Positions 1 to 6,381 of a stretch of DNA of 11,795 bases are shown here, piece by piece. The notes under the pieces were generated by a model. It saw only the letters and a program-made list of their open reading frames with translations. It did not search any database and was not told the origin of the DNA. The number at the start of each line of letters is the position of its first letter. The first letter of the stretch is position 1. The stretch is from Bacillota bacterium (GTDB lineage: Bacteria; Bacillota_A; Clostridia; DSM-8532). The position numbers and the translations under genes were made by a program. The stretch is taken from the NCBI GenBank assembly GCA_023424865.1, contig JAFADM010000212.1, forward strand, positions 1 to 11,795, written 5' to 3'.

Positions 1-1145
1 CGTATTCCTTAAGGCTTATTCCCATGGGTGGATTTGTTAAAATGGAAGGCGAGGATGAAAACTCGGAGGATCCCCGTGCCTTTAACCGGCAGCCTGTTTT
101 TAAAAGAGCACTTATCATACTGGCCGGTCCTGTTATGAATTTTATTACTGCCTTTCTTCTGGCAGGAATTGTTTTATCCTCTGTTGGCTTCTACACCAAC
201 CGTGTGACGGAATTCGCCCAGAATTCCGCACTCCAGGCCGCAGGCATGGAGGTAGGGGACAAATTTTTATCCTACGGCGGAAAACGTCTGTTCGATCCGG
301 CGTCGGATTTGAACATACTCCTTTACGGGGAGGACGGAGAGCCCAAGCAGATCCGTTACTATGACGAGAGCGAAAAGAAGACGGTAGAGAAGGTCATCAC
401 GCCGGGTAGAACTGAAACCCGCTTCCGTCTGGGCTTTACGGCCAGAGTGGTCAACGGCGAGGCTACCAATATCGTGGATGCCATCGAAACCGATTCCCCC
501 ATAATGAAGGCGAACATGAAGATTGGTGACCGTATCGTGGCCATTGACGGAACGCCCATGAACACCACTCAGGACATTATTAATTACCTCAATGTCACCC
601 GTACCGACAAAACGGCACCCCTTACCCTTACGGTTGACCGGGGAGGAAAGACCCTCACCTTTGATCAGATTGTTCCCTTTTCCGATTTTCAGTACACTCT
701 GGGTGTAGGCCTTGAGCATAAAAACGGAAATTTTGGAGAAATATTGAACGCTACGGGCAATTATTCCGTATCCACCATGAGAAATGTCCTTATGACCCTG
801 GGCTGGCTTTTTGAAGGAAAGCTGTCGTTTAAGGAGCTTTCTGGCCCTGTAGGCATTATCAATACCGTCGGCAGCGTTGTGGAAACGGAGCAGCCCTTAA
901 GCGAAACCGTCATTAAGCTTTTGTACCTTTGCTCCTTCATCAGCATCAACCTGGGTGTTATGAACCTCATACCTTTTCCTGCTCTCGACGGCAGCATTCT
1001 CTTGTTGCTTCTTATTGAAAAAATCAGGGGAAAACCCTTGCCGCAGGATAAAATGGGCTTGATATCCATGATTGGCTTTGTACTATTGGTTTGTGTCCTT
1101 ATCGCCACCCTGTTTAACGATATCCCGCGCCTTTCCCTGCGCTGA
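1..1145 (+). CDS. rseP: Site-2 intramembrane zinc protease RseP, 3' part (start outside window)
   Basis: Membrane metalloprotease of the RseP/RasP site-2 protease family, which cuts transmembrane anti-sigma factors and remnant signal peptides within the bilayer. The frame is open to the window edge: the first full codon is at position 3 and reads YSLRLIPMGGFVKMEGED, the conserved stretch that follows the HExxH zinc site. The catalytic histidines therefore lie upstream and the ATG at 24 is internal. Visible parts: the AGPVMNF membrane segment, two PDZ-like regions (one just after the first helix, a clear second one at about residues 135-220 counted from the ATG at 24), and the C-terminal core SINLGVMNLIPFPALDG. 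The third zinc ligand is the Asp encoded at 987-989. A final transmembrane helix ends the protein. Most relatives read LDGG where this one reads LDGS. In Firmicutes the gene usually sits between dxr and ispG, and ispG follows here. Identification is secure; only the start is missing. Confidence 0.94.
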   Translation, partial: YSLRLIPMGGFVKMEGEDENSEDPRAFNRQPVFKRALIILAGPVMNFITAFLLAGIVLSSVGFYTNRVTEFAQNSALQAAGMEVGDKFLSYGGKRLFDPASDLNILLYGEDGEPKQIRYYDESEKKTVEKVITPGRTETRFRLGFTARVVNGEATNIVDAIETDSPIMKANMKIGDRIVAIDGTPMNTTQDIINYLNVTRTDKTAPLTLTVDRGGKTLTFDQIVPFSDFQYTLGVGLEHKNGNFGEILNATGNYSVSTMRNVLMTLGWLFEGKLSFKELSGPVGIINTVGSVVETEQPLSETVIKLLYLCSFISINLGVMNLIPFPALDGSILLLLLIEKIRGKPLPQDKMGLISMIGFVLLVCVLIATLFNDIPRLSLR

Positions 1146-1202
1146 CCTAGTACCTTATAGCTGATAAGCGTCAATAAAAAAGCAACTATTTTCATCGGCG
1201 GG

Positions 1203-1258
1203 GCAGTCTTTGATTTCGAATAGGGCTTAATTGAGTCCTGTTCCCAATCAAAGGCTGC
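1203..1258 (+). other. Long RNA hairpin in the rseP-ispG gap
   Basis: The 174-base gap between rseP and ispG holds a near-continuous hairpin. The outer stem pairs 1203-1215 with 1246-1258 (13 pairs). A 2x2 internal loop follows (1216-1217 against 1244-1245). The inner stem pairs 1218-1228 with 1233-1243 (11 pairs), closed by an AAUU loop. All four non-Watson-Crick positions (1207/1254, 1221/1240, 1225/1236, 1228/1233) are G-U wobbles when transcribed from the plus strand, and would be A-C mismatches on the other strand. That favours a plus-strand RNA structure. No T-run follows, so it does not look like an intrinsic terminator. It may act as a leader element for ispG, an mRNA processing or stability element, or be the remnant of a small inverted-repeat insertion. 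The function is unknown. Confidence 0.5.
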
Positions 1259-1319
1259 TATCCATTGGATTTCGGGTGAGTTTAGAAAAAACCGGCAGAA
1301 AAGGAAGGGTACAAAGGAA

Positions 1320-2378
1320 ATGCATCAACCTCAAAGAAAGAAAACACGTGAAATAAAAATAGGGGACAGATGGATTGGGGGAGAACATCCCATTGCCATA
1401 CAATCCATGACCAATACCAAAACAGAGGACGTGGAAGCCACTGTTGGACAAATTGAAGCTCTTGCCCGGGCCGGTTGCGAAATCGTCCGGGCGGCAGTGC
1501 CCACAGTAGCGGCAGCAGAGGCTCTGGGAGCCATTAAGAAGCGTATTTCCCTGCCCTTGGTGGCTGATATTCATTTTGACTACAGACTGGCGCTTAAGGC
1601 CATTGAGAACGGTGCGGACAAAATACGCATCAATCCGGGAAACATCGGCGACAGGGACAGGGTCCGCCAGGTGGTTGAAAAGGCTCTGGAAAGAAACATA
1701 CCCATCCGTGTGGGCGTCAATAGCGGCTCCCTGGAAAAAAAGCTCCTGGAGAAATATGGCGGCGTCTGTGCCCAGGCATTGGTTGAAAGCGTATTGGGCC
1801 ATGTGGCTCTTCTGGAATCCTATCATTTTGAAAACATGGTGCTTTCCATCAAATCCTCCGATGTGGTTATGTCCATTGAAGCCCATCGGCTGCTGGCGGA
1901 AAAGACCGATTATCCCCTCCATATCGGAATCACCGAATCCGGTACAGTGTACCGGGGCACCATAAAATCGGCGGTGGGCATCGGAGCGCTATTGCTGGAC
2001 GGCATCGGTGATACGGTGCGGGTTTCCCTCACAGGGGATCCGGTGGAGGAAATCCGGGCGGCAAGAGAAATACTTAAGTCCTGCGGTCGTCTAAATAAGG
2101 GTGTTACCTTTGTTTCCTGCCCTACCTGCGGCAGAACCGGGCTGGATCTCATCGGTCTTGCCCAGAAGGTGGAGCAGGCGCTGGAGGAGGAAACCCGTCC
2201 CATTAAGGTGGCGGTGATGGGGTGTGCTGTCAATGGTCCGGGAGAAGCCAGAGAGGCGGATATCGGTGTTGCCTGCGACGCCCATGGCGGGGTGCTCTTT
2301 AAAAAGGGCCAGGTCATCCGGAAGGTTGACGAGGCCCATCTTTTGGAGGCTCTTTTGGACGAAATCAAAGCGCTGTAA
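1320..2378 (+). CDS. ispG: 4-hydroxy-3-methylbut-2-enyl diphosphate synthase IspG (GcpE)
   Basis: Penultimate enzyme of the MEP isoprenoid pathway: a cytosolic [4Fe-4S] enzyme that reductively opens methylerythritol cyclodiphosphate to HMBPP. The 352-residue protein is the usual length of the short bacterial form. The N-terminal TIM-barrel part carries the signature IQSMTNT, then VRAAVPT, VADIHFDY and KIRINPGNIG. The C-terminal iron-sulphur domain has the cluster ligands Cys267 and Cys270 in CPTCGR, Cys302 in MGCAVNGPGE, and the Glu309 that completes the site. The start at 1320 gives the expected N-terminus (KTREIKIGD after a short lead). An AAGGAAGGG purine tract at 1301-1309 is a reasonable ribosome binding site, about 10 bases away. 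The gene follows rseP in the common Firmicutes order, but the usual next gene, polC, is absent. Instead a convergent gene overlaps its last 14 bases. Confidence 0.97.
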   Translation: MHQPQRKKTREIKIGDRWIGGEHPIAIQSMTNTKTEDVEATVGQIEALARAGCEIVRAAVPTVAAAEALGAIKKRISLPLVADIHFDYRLALKAIENGADKIRINPGNIGDRDRVRQVVEKALERNIPIRVGVNSGSLEKKLLEKYGGVCAQALVESVLGHVALLESYHFENMVLSIKSSDVVMSIEAHRLLAEKTDYPLHIGITESGTVYRGTIKSAVGIGALLLDGIGDTVRVSLTGDPVEEIRAAREILKSCGRLNKGVTFVSCPTCGRTGLDLIGLAQKVEQALEEETRPIKVAVMGCAVNGPGEAREADIGVACDAHGGVLFKKGQVIRKVDEAHLLEALLDEIKAL

Positions 2379-4191
2379 AGCCGTTCTGCTCCATGAAATG
2401 ATTCAGCTGAATCAGCCAGCCATACAGCTGTGAACGGGAAGTGTAGCGCTTATTGAGATCGGGAGGCTGCCTCAGCATGGCCTCCAGGGTTTTTAAGTTC
2501 AGCAGATAATTTATAGGGGATGCCGGATCCATGAGAATATCCGTCATCAGGGTCCGGATATACATTTCATAATCCGGATCCGGATTATGGGGAAAGGGGC
2601 CTTTCTTTCGCTCTAAAATATCCGAGGGAATGAGGCCCCGGAAGGCTTCCCTCAAAAGGCCTCTTTCCACACCGTTAAGACGCTTCATTTCCTGGGGGAC
2701 ATTCCACAGGTATTCAATGAGCCTGTAGTCGCAAAAGGGTGCCCGGGCCTCCAGGCCAAAGGCCATACTCATGCGATCCAGTTTATCCAGGGTACAGGGG
2801 AGGTTCCAGTACAAGCTGAACCATTGAGCCTCCATATCCTTTTTAAGCCTGCTTGAAGTAAACTTGGGATATTCAAGCAGGGCTTCTTCATAACATTTCT
2901 CAATAAATTCGTAAGGCTTAACCGCATCAATAAGTTCATTTTTAAACACAGAGATTTTTTCTCCGATATTCACGGACCAGGGCAGCTTTTTTTTGCCCGA
3001 TGCAAATTTCTCAGCGCCTCGGACATTTCCTCCAAAAAGCTCGTCAGAGCAATCTCCCGAAAGCACAATTGGGAATTCCTTTTTAATTTCCCTGCAAAGA
3101 AGGAAGAGAGAGCAGTCCTGATCCGGCATGCCGGGGAAGCCCCAGGCCTCTTCTGTTTCCAGGAGGGCTTCAGCCAGGTCGTAAGGAGATAAAATGATGT
3201 AATGATGCCGTGTTCCGGCCTTGCGGCACATCCAGCGGATCCAGGGTGTATCTGTGTCACCTGCGGGACTTTGCCTGTGAAAATACCGGCTGTTCTTCTC
3301 AAAATCCACGGACCAGGTATTATAAAGATTGGGGTAGAGCTTGGCATTGGCGCTCTGGGTGGCAATGGCTGTAAGTATACTGGAATAAAGCCCCCCTGAT
3401 AAAAGACCGCACAAAGGGCTGCCGGACTGAATGCGAAGCCTTGCGGCGTCATTTACGAGATTCCGGACGGATTCAAGCGTCTGCCCCAGGTTTTCACCAT
3501 GCTCCTTTTCCTCAATATGCCAGTAGCGTACGGCTTTCATGTCCTCCGGCCCATAACGGACAAAATAGCCGGGTCTTACCTGATGTATCCCTTTGACAGG
3601 GGTGCTGCCTGGAGAATAGCGGGGACTTAAGCAAATGAGCTCGGACATACCCTCCAGGCCCAGGGCGCTTCGAAACTGGGGATGCTCGGTGATGCCCTGG
3701 AACGTGGATGAAAAAAGGAGTGTGGAGGCGCTCATGGCATAGTACAAAGGCTTGGCCCCTAATTGATCCCGTACCAGGTAAAGGGTTTTGCTGTCAGGAA
3801 TGAAAAGGGCAAAGGCAAACATGCCGTTTAGCCGCGGGAAAAGCGCCTCACCCCATAGGTTAAAGCCCCGCAGCAGAAGCTCGCCGCAGGTTCCTTCCTC
3901 AAAGGAGGCTCCGTGGCCTTCGAGCTCGCTTTTTAATTCCTTGTAATTGTAGATATATCCGTTAAGGGTGACGACATAGCTCTTGCCTTCAATGCTTAAC
4001 TGCGTTAATTTTGAGGAGTTTCCCGGCTCATAGGTATTGCCGCCCCGGTGAACGAGAGCGGCATGAGGCGATAAAAATAATCCGGTTCCACCCGGACCTC
4101 TAGTTCGGATGGAATCGGACTGGATACCTATTTTAACGCATTGCGGAGAAATAGCTTCAAACGGGTTTACCGTCCCGGCAATTCCGGACAT
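2365..4191 (-). CDS. Asparagine synthetase (AsnB)-like protein with altered active sites
   Basis: Full-length (608 aa) member of the class-II glutamine amidotransferase/asparagine synthetase family. Typical enzymes move ammonia from glutamine to a beta-aspartyl-AMP intermediate. The N-terminal Ntn-type domain spans about residues 1-210 and the PP-loop synthetase domain about 235-608. The scaffold is well kept (RGPGGTG, NGYIYNYKEL, LNGMFAFALF, LVRDQLGAKPLYY, LSGDCSDELFGG, DRMSMAFGLEARAPFCDYRL), but catalytic residues are not. The nucleophilic Cys2 is Ser (MSGIAG). The glutamine-site HxR Arg is Gly (LVHRGG), NGE is NGY (Tyr79), and the SD of SDxEV is TC (101-102). The pyrophosphate-binding SGGLDSS is SGGLYSS (Tyr269). 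The reading frame is intact throughout. The start at 4191 matches the family N-terminus. An AAAGGG at 4204-4209 on this strand lies 12 bases upstream; ATG 4203 is the alternative, adding four residues. Glutaminase activity is probably lost and amide synthesis doubtful. It may be a pseudoenzyme or have a new role. It is divergent from spoIIGA and may share its regulatory region. Confidence 0.85.
   Translation of the reverse strand: MSGIAGTVNPFEAISPQCVKIGIQSDSIRTRGPGGTGLFLSPHAALVHRGGNTYEPGNSSKLTQLSIEGKSYVVTLNGYIYNYKELKSELEGHGASFEEGTCGELLLRGFNLWGEALFPRLNGMFAFALFIPDSKTLYLVRDQLGAKPLYYAMSASTLLFSSTFQGITEHPQFRSALGLEGMSELICLSPRYSPGSTPVKGIHQVRPGYFVRYGPEDMKAVRYWHIEEKEHGENLGQTLESVRNLVNDAARLRIQSGSPLCGLLSGGLYSSILTAIATQSANAKLYPNLYNTWSVDFEKNSRYFHRQSPAGDTDTPWIRWMCRKAGTRHHYIILSPYDLAEALLETEEAWGFPGMPDQDCSLFLLCREIKKEFPIVLSGDCSDELFGGNVRGAEKFASGKKKLPWSVNIGEKISVFKNELIDAVKPYEFIEKCYEEALLEYPKFTSSRLKKDMEAQWFSLYWNLPCTLDKLDRMSMAFGLEARAPFCDYRLIEYLWNVPQEMKRLNGVERGLLREAFRGLIPSDILERKKGPFPHNPDPDYEMYIRTLMTDILMDPASPINYLLNLKTLEAMLRQPPDLNKRYTSRSQLYGWLIQLNHFMEQNGFTAL
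2399..2414. repeat. 16-bp perfect palindrome in the convergent junction
   Basis: The 16 bases starting TGATTCAG are an exact palindrome, 20 bases past the ispG stop and inside the last codons of the asparagine-synthetase-like gene. A 6-bp inverted repeat (CCGTTC at 2381-2386 with GAACGG at 2432-2437) encloses it. An 8-bp palindrome, ACAGCTGT, lies at 2424-2431. No T-run follows on either strand. It could slow opposing transcription at this junction, or simply result from the codons it encodes (LIQLNH). Confidence 0.4.
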
Positions 4192-4336
4192 ATTTAGTTC
4201 CATCCCTTTCTTCAATACATTCCATGATATTCGGAGGCTCATAGCGGTGTTACGGGAAATCCCCCGAGGGAAAAACCACATTGGGGGAGGCGGTGACATA
4301 TGGGCCAAGAGTAGCATTTACAGGGCCTTTGGACCA

Positions 4337-4402
4337 TACGACAATTTTTTCTTCGGGTCATAACCAAATGCGACATAAAAAGAAAGAAAGCCTGATTACA
4401 AT
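4337..4402 (+). promoter_or_regulatory. Candidate Spo0A-controlled promoter of spoIIGA
   Basis: Two heptamers match the Spo0A box (TGTCGAA, read here as its complement TTCGACA) with one mismatch each: TACGACA at 4337-4343 and TGCGACA at 4369-4375. They are 32 bp apart, about three helical turns. A TACAAT -10-like element at 4397-4402 lies 22 bases after the hexamer TGCGAC at 4369-4374, so the second box would cover the -35 position. In B. subtilis the spoIIG promoter is a sigma-A promoter with a long spacer, activated by Spo0A bound over the -35 region, and this layout resembles it. The transcript would start near 4409. The boxes are imperfect, so this is an inference. Confidence 0.42.
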
Positions 4403-4494
4403 AAAAATAACTCAGGGCTTATTCCTGTTGCCTGCATATTTTATGAGGACGGCAAATATAAGTTTATATGGAACACTTGGATTCCTCTGGAATG

Positions 4495-4501
4495 AAGGGA
4501 G
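4495..4501 (+). promoter_or_regulatory. Ribosome binding site that sets a GTG start for spoIIGA
   Basis: AAGGGAG lies 8 bases before the GTG at 4510. Two in-frame upstream ATG codons (4468 and 4492) have no well-placed Shine-Dalgarno sequence. The GTG gives the N-terminus [11 protein letters not shown], which fits the SpoIIGA family, whose members begin only a few residues before this first helix. Confidence 0.7.
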
Positions 4502-4509
4502 AAAAAGCG

Positions 4510-5421
4510 GTGGTTGTCTATGCGGATCTCTTATTTATGGAAAATCTGCTTGCCAATTGCTTTATTCTAAAGCTGACGGGCGTTTTGTCGGGGACGTCGC
4601 CAAAGCTGTGGCGGCTGCTCCTGTCCGGTGCCTTTGGTGCCCTTTATGCCGTTTGTGCCGTCATCTTTCAGGAGAGTGCCATATTAACCTCACCGGTTTT
4701 AAAACTGGCGATTTCGGTAGTAATGGCAGCCCTGGCTTACACGCCCCACACCTTTACAGGATTTGCCAGAAAGTGGGGGATGATGCTCCTATCAGCCTTT
4801 TTACTGGCGGGCGGCACCTACGCAGTGGCCGTCATGCTTGGAGAGGGCGCAATAGCCTACGGAGGCTTTATGGTTTTAAGCCCGGGCAGTGCCCTCAAGG
4901 CCTTTATGGTTGCTGCTCTGGCATGCATCCTTCTGGCCAGGCCTATTGGCAGGGTGCTCTCAGGAAAAGAGCTCCGGGAGGGAAGCATTGTTTCGGTGGT
5001 GCTTCATTTAGGCAATAAAACAGCAAAGTTCAACGCCCTGGTGGATACGGGCAATTCCCTTACTGATCCCCTCACCGGATATCCGGTGATTGTTGTGGAG
5101 GCCGAATCCCTGAAGGAGATTCTACCCCAGCCCATTTATGAATCGGTTGCCAGCAACAATATTGAAAAGGTGGCCCAATGCCTGGTCCCGGACAGCGAAA
5201 ACGGTTTTTCAAAAAGGGTTCACCTTATTCCCTACAAATCCATAGGCAGGGAAAACGGAATGCTCACCGGCTTTCGCCCTGACAATATCCGGGTTTGCAA
5301 AGGAAAAAACGGAGGCAGGGACATTAAGGATGTAATTATTGGAGTATGCGGCATTAAGCTGTCCGACAGCTCCAAATACACGGCTCTGCTGGGGCCGTCC
5401 ATGATGGCCAGAAGTGCTTGA
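4510..5421 (+). CDS. spoIIGA: Sporulation sigma-E factor-processing peptidase SpoIIGA
   Basis: Membrane-bound aspartic protease that removes the pro-sequence of pro-sigma-E in the mother cell after a forespore signal. The protein is 303 aa from the GTG start, close to the roughly 309 aa of the B. subtilis protein. The N-terminal half is a multi-span membrane domain (hydrophobic stretches from [13 protein letters not shown] through the [12 protein letters not shown] and [12 protein letters not shown] segments). The C-terminal half is a retropepsin-like domain with the catalytic Asp in [12 protein letters not shown]. The end ([11 protein letters not shown]...[11 protein letters not shown]) also follows the family pattern. 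It is directly followed by its substrate gene sigE after 44 bases, the standard arrangement. Expression is expected under Spo0A control at sporulation onset, and candidate boxes lie upstream. Identification is very secure; only the start choice (4510, 4492 or 4468) is open. Confidence 0.93.
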   Translation: MVVYADLLFMENLLANCFILKLTGVLSGTSPKLWRLLLSGAFGALYAVCAVIFQESAILTSPVLKLAISVVMAALAYTPHTFTGFARKWGMMLLSAFLLAGGTYAVAVMLGEGAIAYGGFMVLSPGSALKAFMVAALACILLARPIGRVLSGKELREGSIVSVVLHLGNKTAKFNALVDTGNSLTDPLTGYPVIVVEAESLKEILPQPIYESVASNNIEKVAQCLVPDSENGFSKRVHLIPYKSIGRENGMLTGFRPDNIRVCKGKNGGRDIKDVIIGVCGIKLSDSSKYTALLGPSMMARSA

Positions 5422-5465
5422 CAGGCTTGGAAGGCAGAATGTATCGGAAAGGAATGAGACGGATT

Positions 5466-6176
5466 ATGTTTGAAAAGGTGTTCGGATTTATTATTACACT
5501 GGTGAAAAGCCCGGAGGATGGCTCCAATGAGATCTTTTATATCGGCGGAAACGACGTATTGCCTCCGCCCCTGCAGGCCGAGGAGGAGGCTGTCCTGCTC
5601 AGCAATCTGGAAAATGGGGACCTATCCGTAAAAAGAGTACTCATTGAAAGAAATCTTCGCTTGGTGGTTTACATAGCCCGAAAGTTTGAGAATACCGGGG
5701 TGGATATTGAGGATCTAACCTCCATTGGTACCATAGGCCTCATAAAAGCCATCAATACCTACAATCCTGGAAGGAACATAAAGCTGGCCACCTATGCCTC
5801 GAGATGCATTGAAAATGAAATACTTATGTATTTAAGGAAAAACAGCCGATCACGCTCGGAGGTATCCTATGAGGAGCCTCTCAATGTGGACTGGGATGGT
5901 AATGAGCTTTTGCTTTCGGATATTTTGGGTACCGACAGCGATATTATCCAACGCAATCTGGAAGAGGAAACCGATAAAAAGCTTTTAATCAGTGCCATGA
6001 GTAAATTAAGCGGCAGGGAAAAGCGCATTATGGAGCTTCGGTTCGGACTTAATAATCATCTTGAGAAAACTCAAAAGGAAGTGGCCGATATGCTGGGCAT
6101 TTCCCAGTCCTATATTTCCCGGCTGGAAAAACGTATTCTGGGAAGGTTAAAGCGTGAAATTTGCAGGCTGCTGTAA
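5466..6176 (+). CDS. sigE: RNA polymerase sporulation sigma factor E precursor (pro-sigma-E)
   Basis: Early mother-cell sigma factor, made as an inactive membrane-associated precursor. From ATG 5466 the protein is 236 aa (239 in B. subtilis). The hydrophobic pro-sequence [15 protein letters not shown] is followed by the processing region EIFYIGG and the DVLPPPL start of the mature protein. Region 2 is nearly invariant ([50 protein letters not shown]). Region 3 has [19 protein letters not shown]. Region 4 has the helix-turn-helix [23 protein letters not shown]. Other in-frame starts exist at TTG 5418, ATG 5439 and ATG 5454. 5466 gives a pro-sequence of ordinary length, with AAAGGA about 12 bases upstream; 5439 has AAGG only 4 bases away. 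It lies in one transcription unit with spoIIGA. A weak 6-bp hairpin followed by TTTT (6175-6192) directly after the stop might reduce read-through to sigG. Confidence 0.95.
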   Translation: MFEKVFGFIITLVKSPEDGSNEIFYIGGNDVLPPPLQAEEEAVLLSNLENGDLSVKRVLIERNLRLVVYIARKFENTGVDIEDLTSIGTIGLIKAINTYNPGRNIKLATYASRCIENEILMYLRKNSRSRSEVSYEEPLNVDWDGNELLLSDILGTDSDIIQRNLEEETDKKLLISAMSKLSGREKRIMELRFGLNNHLEKTQKEVADMLGISQSYISRLEKRILGRLKREICRLL

Positions 6177-6203
6177 GCCGGAAGTCGGTTTTCACCTAAT
6201 GTG

Positions 6204-6302
6204 CCGGAATAAAATGGAAGAGCTCCCTGATCCGCTTAAATTGCCGAACTTAGCATGTCAAGGCTTTTTTAAAATATTTTGACCTTTAAAACCGGAATAA
6301 AA
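6204..6302 (+). repeat. Direct repeat CCGGAATAAAA (two exact copies) before sigG
   Basis: The 11-mer CCGGAATAAAA occurs at 6204-6214 and 6292-6302, 88 bases apart, within the 205-base sigE-sigG gap. GGAATAAAA loosely resembles the -10 element of forespore sigma F/G promoters, which begins with GG and is A-rich. No good -35 element stands about 16 bases upstream of either copy. GCATG at 6253-6257 fits a sigma-G -35 element but lacks a clear -10. A role is possible, not shown. Confidence 0.3.
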
Positions 6303-6376
6303 CACACCATCCAAGACAAGAATGTAACTAGATTTTATGGTTCACTTGTGCGATGAAGATGTGAGAGAGGTGTGTT
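6301..6376 (+). promoter_or_regulatory. Inverted repeat able to mask the sigG ribosome binding site
   Basis: AACACACC at 6301-6308 is the exact complement of GGTGTGTT at 6369-6376. The second arm covers four of the six bases of the sigG Shine-Dalgarno GAGGTG (6367-6372), which sits 9 bases before the ATG at 6382. The 60-base loop has a further 5-bp pairing possibility (ACAAG 6316-6320 with CTTGT 6345-6349) that could shorten it. If transcription begins upstream of 6301, the leader could hold sigG translation low. A leader structure limiting sigG translation has, as I recall, been reported in B. subtilis; the match here is by analogy only. Confidence 0.4.
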
Positions 6377-6381
6377 GATTT

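Larger units (their letters stand above)
4192..4509. other. Divergent intergenic/regulatory region before spoIIGA
   Basis: 318 bases without a convincing gene, between the minus-strand asparagine-synthetase-like gene and plus-strand spoIIGA. Besides the Spo0A-type boxes and ribosome binding site listed separately, it holds an 8-bp hairpin pairing 4260-4267 with 4281-4288 (five G-C pairs and one G-U wobble on the plus strand). A second possible promoter has TTGCCT at 4428-4433 and TATAAG at 4457-4462, with a 23-base spacer. Open frames crossing this region in other phases look non-coding. No obvious promoter for the minus-strand gene was found. Confidence 0.5.

Noticed and set aside
1248..1922. 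Minus-strand 224-residue frame over ispG
   Set aside because: It lies opposite a certain ispG and has no recognisable domain.
4192..4317. N-terminal extension of the AsnB-like protein to ATG 4317
   Set aside because: Family members begin at the MxGI(A/V)G sequence. The extension is Pro-rich without motifs, and the AAAGGG lies between it and the family start.
4281..5018. Plus-strand 245-residue open frame across the spoIIGA start region
   Set aside because: It overlaps spoIIGA in another phase, has no family motifs and is Gly/Arg-rich in the way of a shifted reading of real coding DNA.
5418..5465. Upstream TTG/ATG starts for sigE
   Set aside because: They would make the pro-sequence unusually long; 5466 matches the usual length. 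ATG 5439 remains possible.
6175..6192. Terminator after sigE
   Set aside because: Only a 6-bp stem with one wobble and four T; too weak to call.
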